NCBI GenBank assembly: GCA_043820105.1 | Contig: JBDREC010000076.1 | Span: 33,185 to 97,184 of the forward strand | Length of the DNA: 64,000 bases | Origin: JBDREC01 sp043820105 [NCBI: Pseudomonadota bacterium] | GTDB taxonomy: Bacteria > Bdellovibrionota_F > JAHFAK01 | Reading direction: 5' to 3' | In this document: in pieces, positions 9,765-21,127 of the stretch | How positions within the stretch are numbered: position 1 is the first letter of the stretch | Layout of the letters: every line of letters begins with the position of its first letter | Made by a program: the position numbers and the translations under genes | Notes under the pieces: generated by a model | Databases searched by the model: none | Seen by the model: only the letters and a program-made list of their open reading frames with translations | Told to the model about the DNA's origin: nothing

Positions 9765-10640
9765 CTATTCATTAGGCATCTTGTTCCCAAAATACAAAGT
9801 TGTATGTGGAAAAGGAATTTCTATGCCTTCTTTATCAAATCTATTTTTAACTCTCCTTCTAAATTCTCTGGCCACTTCCCATTGAGTCATTTGCTCTGTT
9901 TTAAATTTGCATCTTATTATAACAGCAGAATCAGCAAAATCATTAACACCCATTACTTCAAAAGGCTCAATGATTTTATCTTTAAATTTTTCATCGGTTT
10001 TCAACTCATCACCGATTTCCTGCAACACAAGCATAACATGATCAACATCTTCTTTATAAGCAACTCCTATATCCAAAATTGATGAGGACCATTCCTTGGT
10101 CATGTTTGTGACCTGCTCAATAGATCCATTTGGAATTATATGAACATTACCATGGAGATCTCTTAAAATAGTTAATCTTAAGCTCATGCTTTGGACCTGA
10201 CCACCCAGGTCACCGATTTTCACAATATCTCCAACACTAAAATGATTTTCAAACAAGATAAAAAATCCGCTAATAATATCTTTAACAAGGCTCTGTGCTC
10301 CAAAACCAACTGCTAAACCAACGACTCCGGCACCAGCCAGTATTGGTGCTATGTTTATTCCCATTTGCCCAAGCACAATTATTATTGCTAAAAAGATAAA
10401 GGTAACAGTAACAACATTTGTAATTATTTTTGTTAAGGTAGTAATTCTTTTTTTTCGTTCAGCTTTTGCTTTTTCTGTTTTTTTAATAAGTAACTTTTCA
10501 ATTTTTCTGGACAAAAGCTTAATTAAAAAAATTAAAACAAAGAAAAACAAAAATGCAAATATTGCCTTTATCCCATACTCAACAAGCCAGGTTACTAGCT
10601 TTTCGTAATTTAAAAGCTCCAGTATTTTTTGAAAGTTCAT
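9765..10640 (-). CDS. mscS: Small-conductance mechanosensitive channel (MscS)
   Basis: 291 residues, the length of compact MscS proteins. Three N-terminal membrane helices are followed by the pore helix and beta-domain hallmarks: APILAGAGVVGLAVGFGAQSLVKD, FENHFSVGDIVKI, GQVQSMSLRLTILRD and HIIPNGS. A mixed alpha/beta C-terminal cage completes the protein. It is nine bp downstream of corA and probably co-transcribed with it, grouping osmotic and ion-homeostasis functions. The distinct YbdG-type channel at 301 is a paralogue with a different N-terminal architecture. Confidence 0.93.
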   Translation of the reverse strand: MNFQKILELLNYEKLVTWLVEYGIKAIFAFLFFFVLIFLIKLLSRKIEKLLIKKTEKAKAERKKRITTLTKIITNVVTVTFIFLAIIIVLGQMGINIAPILAGAGVVGLAVGFGAQSLVKDIISGFFILFENHFSVGDIVKIGDLGGQVQSMSLRLTILRDLHGNVHIIPNGSIEQVTNMTKEWSSSILDIGVAYKEDVDHVMLVLQEIGDELKTDEKFKDKIIEPFEVMGVNDFADSAVIIRCKFKTEQMTQWEVAREFRRRVKNRFDKEGIEIPFPHTTLYFGNKMPNE

Positions 10641-10649
10641 TATATTCTC

Positions 10650-11720
10650 CTATAACCATTTTTTTTTCTTAAAATAACAAATCATGCCTGCAAAACATAT
10701 TATCATGATTGTCCAGACTCCAAAATATCCATATTTCCACTTAAGCTCAGGCATAAATTCAAAATTCATACCATAGATCCCAGCAATAAAAGTCAATGGT
10801 ATAAAAATGGTTGCTATAATAGTCAACACTTTCATGACCTGATTCATTTTATTAGAAACAGCTGACATATAAATATCAAAAATATTGGATAAAAGATCTC
10901 TAAAAGAATCAAGTGTATCTAAAACTGAATTTGTATGATCATAAAGATCTCTCAGATAATGTTCAACATCAATAACAATAAAATCGAGCTCAGATTTATT
11001 AAAAGAATGAACAAGTTCACGAATAGGAGCGGATACTTTTCTTAAATATAAAACATCTCTTCGATATTTGTGAATTTGGCTAAGGTTTTTTTCAGAACAT
11101 GAAGATGATATTTCTTCTTCTAAAAGTTCTAACTTGTCGCCGATTTTTTCAAGCACAAGAAAATAGTGATCAACAATAGAGTCCAGCAAAGCATAAGCAA
11201 GATAATTTGTTCCCATTTTTCTTATCTTACCCTTGCTGTTTTTAATTCTGTTTCTTACATATCCAAAAACATCTTCTTTTTCTTCCTGAAAAGTAATAAC
11301 AAATTGCTCCCCGCAAATAATACTGAGCTGTTCTGATTTCAACTCTTCTGAGATTTTATCAAAACTAACAATTTTTAATACTGCATAAAAATAATTTTCA
11401 TATTCTTCAAACTTTGCCCTTTGATTAGTGCTTAAAATATCTTCAAGAACAAGGTTATTTAAATTAAAAATTGATCCCAATTTTTCAATAAGTGGAACAT
11501 CATGAATACCATTAATATTTATCCAGGAAACTGTTTTACTATTTTTATATTGTGCAATAGCTCCAATATCATCAATTTCAATTTCTTCATATTTTTCCTG
11601 ATCGTAATCAACAAGTGTAAGAGAAACCCTAGGCTTTTCCTCTGTTTGCTTTCCAAAGTGGACCAGGCTACCTGGTGGTAGACCTATTTTTTTGGAAACA
11701 CGTTTATATAGTTTTGGCAT
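10650..11720 (-). CDS. corA: CorA-type magnesium/cobalt transporter
   Basis: 356 residues. A large cytoplasmic alpha/beta N-terminal domain is followed by a long helix and two C-terminal membrane helices joined by the selectivity loop YGMNFEFMPE (GMN motif), then the positively charged tail FKKKKW. It mediates Mg2+ (or Co2+/Ni2+) entry as a pentamer. It sits between an SLC12-like permease (12 bp upstream) and mscS (9 bp downstream) in one minus-strand block. Confidence 0.95.
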   Translation of the reverse strand: MPKLYKRVSKKIGLPPGSLVHFGKQTEEKPRVSLTLVDYDQEKYEEIEIDDIGAIAQYKNSKTVSWININGIHDVPLIEKLGSIFNLNNLVLEDILSTNQRAKFEEYENYFYAVLKIVSFDKISEELKSEQLSIICGEQFVITFQEEKEDVFGYVRNRIKNSKGKIRKMGTNYLAYALLDSIVDHYFLVLEKIGDKLELLEEEISSSCSEKNLSQIHKYRRDVLYLRKVSAPIRELVHSFNKSELDFIVIDVEHYLRDLYDHTNSVLDTLDSFRDLLSNIFDIYMSAVSNKMNQVMKVLTIIATIFIPLTFIAGIYGMNFEFMPELKWKYGYFGVWTIMIICFAGMICYFKKKKWL

Positions 11721-11732
11721 AAAACCTCCTAA

Positions 11733-13946
11733 CTATTTTGAAACAAACATTTTGTAAAACTCGATATCTTCTGAGGCTAAAGTAATCATCGTAGGCGGGA
11801 AATATTTAGTCTTCTCAATTAAATTGTCATAATAGATGCTATATTCCTGATCAGTTTCTTCAGGGCCTGGTTCACGCATACCAATAAATACGAGTGAAGC
11901 ACCAACTGTAGATTCTTGCATAAGATGAAATACATCTGTATCTTTTTTTATGATTACCTCTGAACTTCCTTCTATCCTGGCTGTTTCCAAAAACTCATTC
12001 AATCTTTTTTCAGCCTCTACAATTTCTTCTTCTGTATTTACTATTGTTTTTAAAACAAGTGGACAATCTTCCCATTCTGGATCTTGTTTTAGCAAATATG
12101 CGATCGCCAGCATTAAACCAGCGTTTTGTTTTTGCAAACCCCACCATATTTCAATCCTGGTATTCTCCTTTTCTTCAATAGATTGAATATCACCCTTTCT
12201 GAATATTAAAAGATTTCTTTGTCGTTTATTAATTAATCGTATTAATTTGGCATATTCAAGAAAGTTTTCTTCTTTTTCAGTCTCACCCATAATAAATGTA
12301 TTAGGCATCAGTGGTCCAAAGCCAAAGGTTTTAACAATTTCCTTTGCACCTTCAATATATGAATCTGCTAAATGAATACTAACAAGGGCTGAAATTCCCT
12401 TTTCCTTCAAATACTGCCTTACAGTATCTCTTCCTGTTTCTATTCTTTCCAAAGTCATCTCATTTTCAGGCAATATGGTAACAAGGGTTAAAAAGCCTTT
12501 GCCATGAGTAATATTATCAGCCATTTCAATTAAATGCCACCGTGCGGTTGGAGATCCGGATAGAGCCAACATATTAGGTCTCCAGGTTCGCTTGTCTACC
12601 TGTTTATCAGCGAGTTTTGTAACTGCATATTGAGCAAGCAACATTAATATGCCTCGCTTTAAATCACCCCAATAAGATTTTATTCTTCTTCTTTTCATTA
12701 AGGAAAAAACTACTAAAGCAATCAATATTGCCATAAAAGTCGCCCCAGGATTAATCATGAACATTACAGCAAAACATGAAAATCCACCTATAAAAGATAA
12801 AATCCAGTGAACGCGAAACTTTGGCCTCCATGATGGAGAACCAATTAGATTTTCTAAAGATGCTGAAACATTAAGCAGTCCATAGGATGTCAGGAAAAAC
12901 ATTGATAAAACAGGAGCAATCAAGTTTAAATCACCCAAAACAATCCCTATTAAAGCAACAAAAAATGTAATGCCTGTAGCTATTCTTGGATCATTTCCCT
13001 GTCCATATCCTCGTCCAACTATTGCAGGTACTACTTTGTCTTTTGCAAGGGCCTGCATTGTCCTTGGAGCACCAAGCAGCGAGCCCATTGCACTTGATAA
13101 AGTTGCACCCCATACTCCCAGGAGAATCAACAGTGGCCACCTTGAAATGTCTTTCATTACAAAGGAATTAGTTAATAATAGATCCCTGTCTTTTACAATA
13201 ATATATAAAAAAATCGGAATAGCTATGTAAACAAGATAACTTGACACAATCGCAGACAAAGTTCCGCGGGGAAGACTTTTAGATGGATCCTTTAAATCTC
13301 CACTCATAGAAAGTCCAGCCTCTATACCTGTGACCGCTGGAAAAAACACAGCAAAAACTACCCAAAAAGATTTTGTTTTTGGCACAATAGCCTCAGCTGA
13401 AACAGCAGGTATCTGCTCAAAACCAGCAAAAAAAGATATAAGAGCCAAAATAATAACAGCAAATATTATAAACTGAGATTTCAGAGCAAGACTTGCTGAA
13501 AAATATGCAAGGGCTGTTAATATTATGAGAGTAATTATTCCAATTAACCTTAATGGCAAAAAGGGAAAAACTGCATTTAAAGCTTCAGAAAAACCTGAAA
13601 TATAAAAGGATATTCCTACTGCTTGTGCAAAGTATAAAGGAAGCCCAATGGCAGCACCTGCTTCAAGACCAAGGGATCTTGAAATTATAAAATAGGCGCC
13701 ACCACCACCAACCTTCATATTTGTAGCCATAGCTGAAATTGATAAACCAGTTAAAAAGGTAATTGAAGTGGCTAGGGTTACAATAATTAAAGTCTTAAAA
13801 AGACCCACATTTCCCAAAACCCAGCCAAAGCGCAAAAACATAATTACTCCAAGTATGGTCAAAATACTTGGAATAAAAACGCCTTTAATGGTTCCAAACT
13901 GATAGCCTCTGGTTTTCGTTTCAGAGACGTTTATAGGTGCTGTCAT
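11733..13946 (-). CDS. APC-superfamily permease, SLC12 (cation-chloride cotransporter)-like
   Basis: 737 residues from the ATG chosen at the complement of 13944-13946, which has GGAA upstream and leaves 16 bp after clpB. A TTG at 13976 would overlap the clpB stop. About 12 membrane helices fill residues 25-430, beginning GTIKGVFIPSILTILGVIMF and GGGGAYFIISRSLGLEAGAA, the SLC12-type signature. A soluble domain of about 300 residues follows, as in cation-chloride cotransporters. Typical amino-acid permeases lack this tail. Likely substrates are K+/Cl-/Na+ or amino acids; the sequence alone does not decide. Its place beside corA and mscS fits ion homeostasis. Confidence 0.85.
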   Translation of the reverse strand: MTAPINVSETKTRGYQFGTIKGVFIPSILTILGVIMFLRFGWVLGNVGLFKTLIIVTLATSITFLTGLSISAMATNMKVGGGGAYFIISRSLGLEAGAAIGLPLYFAQAVGISFYISGFSEALNAVFPFLPLRLIGIITLIILTALAYFSASLALKSQFIIFAVIILALISFFAGFEQIPAVSAEAIVPKTKSFWVVFAVFFPAVTGIEAGLSMSGDLKDPSKSLPRGTLSAIVSSYLVYIAIPIFLYIIVKDRDLLLTNSFVMKDISRWPLLILLGVWGATLSSAMGSLLGAPRTMQALAKDKVVPAIVGRGYGQGNDPRIATGITFFVALIGIVLGDLNLIAPVLSMFFLTSYGLLNVSASLENLIGSPSWRPKFRVHWILSFIGGFSCFAVMFMINPGATFMAILIALVVFSLMKRRRIKSYWGDLKRGILMLLAQYAVTKLADKQVDKRTWRPNMLALSGSPTARWHLIEMADNITHGKGFLTLVTILPENEMTLERIETGRDTVRQYLKEKGISALVSIHLADSYIEGAKEIVKTFGFGPLMPNTFIMGETEKEENFLEYAKLIRLINKRQRNLLIFRKGDIQSIEEKENTRIEIWWGLQKQNAGLMLAIAYLLKQDPEWEDCPLVLKTIVNTEEEIVEAEKRLNEFLETARIEGSSEVIIKKDTDVFHLMQESTVGASLVFIGMREPGPEETDQEYSIYYDNLIEKTKYFPPTMITLASEDIEFYKMFVSK

Positions 13947-13962
13947 AATTTTCCGATTAAGT

Positions 13963-16539
13963 TTATTTAATAACAATTAGTTCACTTTCTGTATTATAGT
14001 CAACTGAAAGATTGGATTTGTTTGATAAGTTATTACTAATAATCTCAATTGCCAGCTTATTCTCAATTTCCTTTTCAATGAGTCGTTTAAGTGGTCTTGC
14101 TCCATAGCTTGGATCATAGCCTTTGTCTGAAAGATAATTAATGAGGTCTTGACCAAAGGATATGGTCAGATCTTGTTCACGTAATCTCAGAGCAAGCTTT
14201 GCAAGCTGAAAATTCACAATTTCTTTAATATTATCTTTTGAAAGTTTGTCAAAAATTAATATATCATCAATTCTGTTTAGAAATTCAGGTTTAAAATTTG
14301 CTTCTACAATTTTCATAACATCTTTTTTTATGTTAGATAAAGTTTCATGCATGTTTTCTTTTATAAGTTGAGATCCAATATTTGACGTCATAATTATAAC
14401 AGTATTTTTGAAATTAACTGTCCTACCCTTACCATCTGTTAAACGACCATCATCAAGAATTTGCAGAAACACATTAAAAACTTCATGGCTGGCTTTTTCA
14501 ACTTCATCAATCAATATCACAGAATATGGTTTGCGTCTTACTGCTTCAGTTAAATAACCACCTTCTTCATAGCCCACATATCCTGGAGGGGCGCCAATTA
14601 AGCGGGCAACTGAATGCTTTTCCATAAATTCAGACATATCAATTCTCACTAAAGCATTTTCATTATCAAACAAATTTTCAGCAAGGGCTTTAGCTAGCTC
14701 TGTTTTTCCTACACCAGTGGGCCCTAAAAATAAAAATGAGCCAATTGGACGGTTTGGATCACCAATTGAAGCCCTGGCCCGCCTTACAGCATTTGAAACA
14801 GATGCAATCGCATGACTTTGGCCTATAACCCGCCTTGAAAGATTTTCTTCCATCTTTAAAAGCTTATCAGACTCTGCTTCAACCAAGCTGGATACCGGAA
14901 TTTTTGTCCACTTAGAAACAATGCTTGCAATTTCGTGTTCATCAACCTCATCTTTTAAATATTTTGATATGCTTTGCACTTCTTCAAGCTTTTCAGATAC
15001 TCCTTTTAATTTTTTTTCTAAATTAACAAGCTGACCGTATTTAATTTCTGCCGCTTTTTCAAGGTTTCCGCTTCTTTGGCAGCTTTCCATTTCCTGTTTT
15101 GAGCTTTCCATTTTTTCTTTAATGCCTGAAATATTATTAATAAGTTCCTTTTCATTTTGCCACTTCACTTTCATGGCATTTACTTTTTCTGTTTCTTCTT
15201 TTATTTCCTGATTTATTTCATCCAATCTAATTTTAGCTTTTTTATCCTTTTCCTTTGAAATAGCTGCTTTTTCAATATTTAAATTCTGCAGTTTTCTGTC
15301 TATAAGATCAATTTCATGGGGAACAGAATCAATTTCAATTTTTAATTTACTCGCTGCTTCATCAATTAAATCAATTGCCTTATCAGGCAAAAACCGGTCT
15401 GAAATATATCTATCAGAAAGCTTGCAGGCAGCCACAATGGCAGAATCCTTTATCTTAATACCATGATGAACTTCATATTTTTCCTTAAGGCCTCTCAATA
15501 TGGCAATGCTATCATCTAAACCTGGTTCTTCTACCTCAATGGGCTGAAACCTTCTTTCAAGAGCAGCATCTTTTTCGATATATTTTCTGTATTCATCCAA
15601 TGTTGTTGCTCCGATACAATGCAACTCTCCACGAGCGAGCATTGGTTTAAGCATATTCGATGCATCCACCGCACCTTCGGCTGCCCCAGCGCCAACAATT
15701 GTATGCAATTCATCAATAAACAAAATCACATTGCCATCTGCGTCTTTTATCTCTTTTAAAAGTGCCTTTAGTCTGTCTTCAAACTCACCTCTGAATTTAG
15801 CTCCAGCAAGCAAGGCTCCAATATCCAGGGAAACAATTCTTTTGTTTTTCAATGCCCCAGGAATATCATCTTGAACTATCCTCATTGCAATGCCTTCAAC
15901 AATGGCTGTTTTTCCAACTCCAGGATCACCAAGTAAAACCGGATTATTTTTTCTCCGCCTGGAAAGAACCTGTATGGTTCTTAGAATTTCCTCATCCCTT
16001 CCAATGACAGGATCAAGCTTTGACAATCGAGCCCTTTCACATAAATCAATAGCGTACTTATCAAGAGCCTGATATTTTTCTTCTGGATTTTGATCCTTTA
16101 CCTGATGAGAACCTCTAATATCTATTAAGGTTTTAAAAACTTCTTCCTGCGACAAGCCCAGGTCCTTAAAAATATTATCACTAAATTCCAATAAAGCTAA
16201 AAACATATGTTCTGTTGAAACAAAAGAATCTTTTAATCGATCACGTGAGTTATTAGCAAATTCCAATACTTTCCCGCTTTTTCTGGATAAATGAATATTA
16301 GTTAATGAAGATGAGGCAGCGGATGGTAATTTGTCTAATTTATCAGACACCTTTTTTAATAATTCTAGCCTGCTAATCCCAAACTTTTCTAATATTTGAG
16401 AAACTATTCCATCTTTTTGTTCAACTAAAGCATATAGCAAATGATCAGGTTCAATCTCCGGATTCTTCCGATATTGTGCTATTTCATTAGCTTTAATTAT
16501 AACTTCTTGCGCCTTTATAGTTAACTTGTTAAAATCCAT
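13963..16539 (-). CDS. clpB: ClpB protein disaggregase
   Basis: 858 residues, the normal ClpB length. It has a Clp-N double repeat (about 1-150), a first AAA+ module with Walker A GDPGVGKT (near 205) and Walker B DELHT, a coiled-coil middle domain of about 120 residues (about 400-530) that marks ClpB rather than ClpA/C, and a second AAA+ module with GPTGVGKT (near 605) and the pore loop GYVGYEEGG. The C-terminal D2-small domain is intact. It rescues aggregated proteins together with DnaK. It heads the minus-strand run clpB-permease-corA-mscS. No CIRCE or heat-shock promoter was recognised upstream. Confidence 0.97.
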   Translation of the reverse strand: MDFNKLTIKAQEVIIKANEIAQYRKNPEIEPDHLLYALVEQKDGIVSQILEKFGISRLELLKKVSDKLDKLPSAASSSLTNIHLSRKSGKVLEFANNSRDRLKDSFVSTEHMFLALLEFSDNIFKDLGLSQEEVFKTLIDIRGSHQVKDQNPEEKYQALDKYAIDLCERARLSKLDPVIGRDEEILRTIQVLSRRRKNNPVLLGDPGVGKTAIVEGIAMRIVQDDIPGALKNKRIVSLDIGALLAGAKFRGEFEDRLKALLKEIKDADGNVILFIDELHTIVGAGAAEGAVDASNMLKPMLARGELHCIGATTLDEYRKYIEKDAALERRFQPIEVEEPGLDDSIAILRGLKEKYEVHHGIKIKDSAIVAACKLSDRYISDRFLPDKAIDLIDEAASKLKIEIDSVPHEIDLIDRKLQNLNIEKAAISKEKDKKAKIRLDEINQEIKEETEKVNAMKVKWQNEKELINNISGIKEKMESSKQEMESCQRSGNLEKAAEIKYGQLVNLEKKLKGVSEKLEEVQSISKYLKDEVDEHEIASIVSKWTKIPVSSLVEAESDKLLKMEENLSRRVIGQSHAIASVSNAVRRARASIGDPNRPIGSFLFLGPTGVGKTELAKALAENLFDNENALVRIDMSEFMEKHSVARLIGAPPGYVGYEEGGYLTEAVRRKPYSVILIDEVEKASHEVFNVFLQILDDGRLTDGKGRTVNFKNTVIIMTSNIGSQLIKENMHETLSNIKKDVMKIVEANFKPEFLNRIDDILIFDKLSKDNIKEIVNFQLAKLALRLREQDLTISFGQDLINYLSDKGYDPSYGARPLKRLIEKEIENKLAIEIISNNLSNKSNLSVDYNTESELIVIK

Positions 16540-16617
16540 AGTCTTTCCTTTTTAGCTAAACATTGACATATATAATCTAAGTACATTATTGATTTTTTCA
16601 AGATGCTTTTGAATATT

Positions 16618-18162
16618 TTATTTATCTTCACTAATATTTATTTGATTTTTACCCTCTTTTTTAGATTTATGAAGCATTTCGTCTGCTTTTTTTATAACCT
16701 GATTTAACTCACAACCCTGTTTATAAGCTGAGAGGCCAAAACTAAGTGTTAAATTTATTTCATTATTATGATAAGAGAAGCTATAGTTGGCAATGATTTC
16801 TCTTACTTTTTCCAAAACTTTATAAGAGCTAGCAATATAAGTATCAGGAAGAGCGATTAAAAATTCCTCACCGCCCCACCTGGAAATCAAATCAATATTT
16901 CTGAAATTTTCTAAAAAAATATCAGCTATTTTCTTTAAAACATAATCACCAGCTTCATGACCATATTTTGTGTTAATGCCTTTGAAGTCATCAATATCTC
17001 CAAGAGCAATTGATATAGTTTTTCCAGTTCTTGAGACCCTATTTATTTCATGCTTTAATTTATCCAAAAATGACCTTCTGTTTAAAAGTTTTGTTAGAGG
17101 GTCAGTATTGGCGAATTCAAGAAGAGTCTGTTCATATTCATGCCCCTTTAATTTATAAAAAGTAATAATTAAAGATAAAACAAAGATGAAAAAAGTGATA
17201 AAATAAAAGGAATAAAATAGTCTCTTGCTTTTTTGAAAAAATATTTCTTTAACTTTATTCCCTGGAATATAATAAATAAAATGCCAGTTATTTTGACTTG
17301 TAACAATATTGCTTAAATTAATTTCAACAAAAGGATTAATTTTTTCGTTGATAAAAATGTCGTTGAAAAAGGTATCTGTAATTTCAATAATTTTAATTTT
17401 AGATTTAATTTCTTTTAAGTCATACACTTCCCTTGCATCATTATAAATAATTTTACTGTTTTCATTTAAAATTAATAGTCTCCCATGATAATCTTTTGTA
17501 ATTCTAGCCAATTTCTTATAAGCTTGAATATCTTCATATAAAAGGTCTACATTAAATCTAAAAATTGTTGTTATATTCTCTTTTAGAACGGGATCCAAGG
17601 TAAATGTATAAAAATATAACCATTTAACTTCATCAAAATGAATATTACTATCTTCTGCAAGATCTTCACTATAAAAAAAGACCTTATCAAAACAAAGCTC
17701 CTTATTAGAATTTTTAATAAATTTGTTCAAAAAATCAAACTCAAGTTGTGCATTTGAAAAAACAGGGATTCCTTCTTTATAGTGAATAGACAATATTTCT
17801 TCATTGCTTGCAAACAGCTGAGAAATAAGATCAATATTAGTATTTTCTATTAAAAAGTGCGAAAAAGTATTCTTTAATATTTCATACCTCACCTTTGTAT
17901 TTTTAATATTCTTCATAAGAACATTTTGTTCTTTTACTAAATACCCAAGTTCAAAAACAGTTTTTTTAAATTTATTATTTATTAGAATTTGAATTGAGCC
18001 TTTTAGATTTTCTGTTCGAGACCTAATTAATTCAAGTTCTAAGCTACTCTTTTGATATATAGTATATGAAAAAAACAAAAGGCTTAGAAGCATAATTGGT
18101 AGAAATATTTTAAAAAATACTATTATATTTTTAAAAAGTTTAACAATATATGATTTGTACAT
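16618..18162 (-). CDS. Membrane diguanylate cyclase with extracytoplasmic sensor
   Basis: 514 residues. A membrane helix (about 12-33) and a periplasmic region of roughly 260 residues of sensor type are followed by a second helix (about 300-322) and a GGDEF domain (about 345-510). The active site reads RWGGEEF (near 429), a functional variant. The product-inhibition I-site RxxD is present five residues before it (RNID). It should make c-di-GMP in response to an external signal. The gene is 14 bp downstream of the UspA gene with AGGATAG before the ATG, so the two form a probable stress-signalling operon. Confidence 0.92.
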   Translation of the reverse strand: MYKSYIVKLFKNIIVFFKIFLPIMLLSLLFFSYTIYQKSSLELELIRSRTENLKGSIQILINNKFKKTVFELGYLVKEQNVLMKNIKNTKVRYEILKNTFSHFLIENTNIDLISQLFASNEEILSIHYKEGIPVFSNAQLEFDFLNKFIKNSNKELCFDKVFFYSEDLAEDSNIHFDEVKWLYFYTFTLDPVLKENITTIFRFNVDLLYEDIQAYKKLARITKDYHGRLLILNENSKIIYNDAREVYDLKEIKSKIKIIEITDTFFNDIFINEKINPFVEINLSNIVTSQNNWHFIYYIPGNKVKEIFFQKSKRLFYSFYFITFFIFVLSLIITFYKLKGHEYEQTLLEFANTDPLTKLLNRRSFLDKLKHEINRVSRTGKTISIALGDIDDFKGINTKYGHEAGDYVLKKIADIFLENFRNIDLISRWGGEEFLIALPDTYIASSYKVLEKVREIIANYSFSYHNNEINLTLSFGLSAYKQGCELNQVIKKADEMLHKSKKEGKNQINISEDK

Positions 18163-18176
18163 TGTTACTATCCTGC

Positions 18177-19319
18177 TTAAAAATGTCGTCTAGAATCATT
18201 TTCCACCATTTTTTCCCACAACATTTGTCTTATGTCTTTTATTCTATTTTGGCTTCTTTCCTGCTCTTTAGTATTTCCAGCTTTTCTATAGACTTCTTCT
18301 AGTTTAATTAGTGCTGGCAAATATAATGGATTTTTTGTTAAGCATAATTGAAATTGGACAATTGCTTCATCGAAAAAACCTTCTTTTAATAATTCCATTG
18401 CTTGTTTGAAAATATCTGCAATATTGTTCAATTGTAATTCGAGTCTAAGTCTTAAAGCTTGCTCTGATTTCATCGCTATTATAGAACAGGGCAAAGTTCT
18501 TATTACTTTTTCAGCAACAGATCCAATAATCATTGTTGGATCTAGAGTCTGCCCTAACAAACCCAAGATTAGCAAATCATGTTTGTTTTCTTTAATTTCC
18601 CTAACTATTTCAAATGAAGGCTTTCCAAAAATGAGTTTATTTTCTACATCAAGGTCTTCCAATATAATATTTGTTAAAAATTCATTTAATTTTGCTTTTG
18701 TTTCCTCTTTTATATTTTCTTTAGATTTAGTTATAAATTCATTTATATGGTCCCCCAGGTAGTCTAAAATATTTTTTTCAATAACAGTCAAAATAGTAAG
18801 TTTGGCTTTAAATTTTCTAGAAAGAAATATTCCACTTTTTAAAGCCCTTTTAGATGATTCTGATAAATCAACTGGTACGAGTATACTCTTAATTCCTTGA
18901 TCATAATCATCTTTTACTACCCACACTGGTTTATAGGCGTTTCTTACTAACTTTTCAGCTGTTAAACCAAGATTAAGAAAACTTTTTGTATCATGATTCC
19001 CTGAGCCGACAATTATAATATCGATATCATTAATATCTGCTTCGTGACATATATGAAAAATTATTTTTCCTTCTTTAATAATGATATTATTAAAATTAAC
19101 ACCATTTGCTTCAATTATATCCCTAATATTTGTTAGCTTATCAAAAGCAACTTCAGATACTTTGTTTTTATCATACCTGTTTCCATCTAATTTTGGCAAA
19201 ACATGTATCAAATAAATCTCTGAATCAAATTTCTTAGCTAGAGCAATAGCATGCTTCATAGCAATTGTTGAAGATTCTGAAAAATCTGTAGCTAGTAATA
19301 TTTTACTTAACACTTTCAT
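18177..19319 (-). CDS. Tandem universal stress protein (UspA x2) with TPR-like tail
   Basis: 380 residues. UspA domain 1 (about 1-145) begins KILLATDFSESSTIAMKHA. UspA domain 2 (about 150-285) begins KSILVPVDLSESSKRALKSG and ends in the ATP-binding-type sequence GLLGQTLDPTMIIGSVAEKVIR. A C-terminal segment of about 90 residues contains a TPR-like helical pair (AMELLKEGFFDEAIVQFQLC). The tail is an unusual addition to a Usp. AAAAGGAT precedes the ATG. It is divergent from the sigma-54 activator gene across a 272-bp AT-rich spacer and leads the operon with the diguanylate cyclase. Confidence 0.92.
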   Translation of the reverse strand: MKVLSKILLATDFSESSTIAMKHAIALAKKFDSEIYLIHVLPKLDGNRYDKNKVSEVAFDKLTNIRDIIEANGVNFNNIIIKEGKIIFHICHEADINDIDIIIVGSGNHDTKSFLNLGLTAEKLVRNAYKPVWVVKDDYDQGIKSILVPVDLSESSKRALKSGIFLSRKFKAKLTILTVIEKNILDYLGDHINEFITKSKENIKEETKAKLNEFLTNIILEDLDVENKLIFGKPSFEIVREIKENKHDLLILGLLGQTLDPTMIIGSVAEKVIRTLPCSIIAMKSEQALRLRLELQLNNIADIFKQAMELLKEGFFDEAIVQFQLCLTKNPLYLPALIKLEEVYRKAGNTKEQERSQNRIKDIRQMLWEKMVENDSRRHF

Positions 19320-19591
19320 TTTTTTATCCTTTTAACATAAGAAATTATTTAATTTGCAGTAAGACATTTTATCGTGTTGCGAAAACTGTGCCAAAATAAA
19401 AACATCAACAGTTTGTTTTTATAAGATCTTAATTTTGTTTAATTTATTTTATCTTTAATATACCAGAAGTCATTAAAATAACTTTGTCAATTGCGTTTAA
19501 TATTCATTTTTTGTAAAATAAGAAATTTGACTTCTTAATTTTAAAATTATATTGTAAATTCATTATTGAAATTATATGGTTACTAAAATCC

Positions 19592-21010
19592 ATGAAAGAA
19601 ATCCTCTGTGCAATCAAAGATGAAGAAGCTAAAAAACAAATAGCTGATATTTTAAAAGATACTTATCACATTGATTTTGCTACAAATAAAGAAACAAGTG
19701 TTAATAAATTTAAAAAGAAAAAATATGATCTGCTTTTCATAGATATTGAATTTTTAACTGCAACAATTGAACGCCCAATAAAAGAATATTATATAGATGA
19801 AATTCAGGAATTTTTTAATATAATCCCTGCAATTGGAATAATTGTTTTTGCTTCTCAAAGCAATACAAGAAAAGCTGTATATGCTGTCAGAGGTGGGGCA
19901 AGTGATTATATTAATTATCCGATAGAAAAAGGTGAGCTTAAACTTGTAGTTGATAGTATACTTGAAACCCATAGAAGAGACGAAGAACTTGACTATTTAA
20001 GAGACCAATTCTGGCAAAATGAACAATCAAGCATTATTAAAACTAAAAGTCCAAAAGTAAAAGAAGTTTTGTCGAAACTGACAGCTGTAGCTCCAACTAT
20101 TTCAACTGTTTTATTAACCGGTGAAACAGGTACTGGTAAAGGAGAAATGGCAAAACTCATTCATAAACACAGCAACCGAAAAGATGGACCTTTTATAGCT
20201 ATTCATTGTGGAGCCATTCCTGATACTTTATTGGAAAGTGAGCTCTTTGGACATGAAAAAGGAGCTTTTACAGGAGCACAAGAAAAAAAAATTGGAAAAT
20301 TTGAGATTGCAAAAGGTGGAACAATTTTCCTTGATGAAATTGGAACCATCTCTTACCAGGCTCAAATAAAGTTATTACAAGTGCTGCAAGATAAAATTTT
20401 CACAAGAATTGGTGGAACAGGTGAGATTAAAACTGATGTTAGAATTATAACAGCCACAAATATTGACCTTAAAAAACTAAGTGAAAATGGTAAATTTAGA
20501 ACAGATTTATATTATAGAATTAATATTTTTCCATTGGAAATACCTCCGTTAAGGCTAAGAAAAGAAGATATTCCTTCACTAATAAGCTGCTTTTTAGAAA
20601 GACTTAATTCGCGGAGTGCAAAAACCATTAAAAAATATCATCCTCAGGTTTTAGAAGCTTGTGTTGACTATTCCTGGCCAGGAAATATAAGAGAACTGGA
20701 AAACATGATTGAAAGATCTTATATTTTGGAAAATTCAGATACCTTAAGACCTGAAAATCTACCAATAGAACTTTTTCCATCTCATAATTTAAAAACAGAA
20801 ACTAAGTTAAACACCCAAATACCATTAAATATGCTTAGAGAAAAAGCCACAGATGATATTGAAAAACAATATATCAAGGAAATATTAGATGAAACAAAAG
20901 GTAAAATTGCTCTAGCATCTCAAAAGGCACAACTCACAACAAGACAATTTTATAATTTAATGCAAAAACACCAAATTAACAAAGAAGAGTTCAAATTCAA
21001 GAAATTATAA
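19592..21010 (+). CDS. Sigma-54-dependent response regulator (NtrC family)
   Basis: 472 residues: a receiver-like domain (1-125), AAA+ activator domain (about 145-385) and Fis-type DNA-binding domain (about 425-470). The receiver keeps acidic residues DEE at 10-12 and a candidate phospho-Asp in LLFIDIEF near 50, but loop sequences are divergent. The AAA+ part has Walker [11 protein letters not shown] (near 175), the sigma-54 contact loop GAFTGA (near 224) and Walker B FLDEIG. It therefore activates sigma-54 promoters. A consensus sigma-54 promoter starts 88 bp after its stop with a dyad between (21036-21048), making the downstream operon the obvious target. No cognate kinase is adjacent. Confidence 0.95.
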   Translation: MKEILCAIKDEEAKKQIADILKDTYHIDFATNKETSVNKFKKKKYDLLFIDIEFLTATIERPIKEYYIDEIQEFFNIIPAIGIIVFASQSNTRKAVYAVRGGASDYINYPIEKGELKLVVDSILETHRRDEELDYLRDQFWQNEQSSIIKTKSPKVKEVLSKLTAVAPTISTVLLTGETGTGKGEMAKLIHKHSNRKDGPFIAIHCGAIPDTLLESELFGHEKGAFTGAQEKKIGKFEIAKGGTIFLDEIGTISYQAQIKLLQVLQDKIFTRIGGTGEIKTDVRIITATNIDLKKLSENGKFRTDLYYRINIFPLEIPPLRLRKEDIPSLISCFLERLNSRSAKTIKKYHPQVLEACVDYSWPGNIRELENMIERSYILENSDTLRPENLPIELFPSHNLKTETKLNTQIPLNMLREKATDDIEKQYIKEILDETKGKIALASQKAQLTTRQFYNLMQKHQINKEEFKFKKL

Positions 21011-21035
21011 TTCCTAAATTTTAATTAAACATTGA

Positions 21036-21048
21036 GAAATCACATTTC
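21036..21048. promoter_or_regulatory. Dyad, candidate activator-binding site (UAS)
   Basis: GAAAT-CAC-ATTTC, a perfect 5-bp inverted repeat, centred about 60 bp upstream of the sigma-54 promoter at 21099 and directly after the activator gene. The same GAAAT-N3-ATTTC dyad occurs twice before the other consensus sigma-54 promoter (35078-35092 and 35215-35227). Binding by the activator encoded at 19592 is inferred. Confidence 0.5.
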
Positions 21049-21098
21049 TGTTTTACCTATACCCTGAAATTTTTGCCAATAAAAACCAACCATTATCT

Positions 21099-21115
21099 TT
21101 GGCACATATCTTGCT
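21099..21115 (+). promoter_or_regulatory. Consensus sigma-54 promoter
   Basis: TTGGCAC-ATATC-TTGCT matches TGGCAC-N5-TTGCW at every conserved base. Transcription would start near 21127, immediately at the structured leader 21128-21227, and read into the operon from 21251 to about 27322. Confidence 0.85.
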
Positions 21116-21127
21116 GTTAATAATATT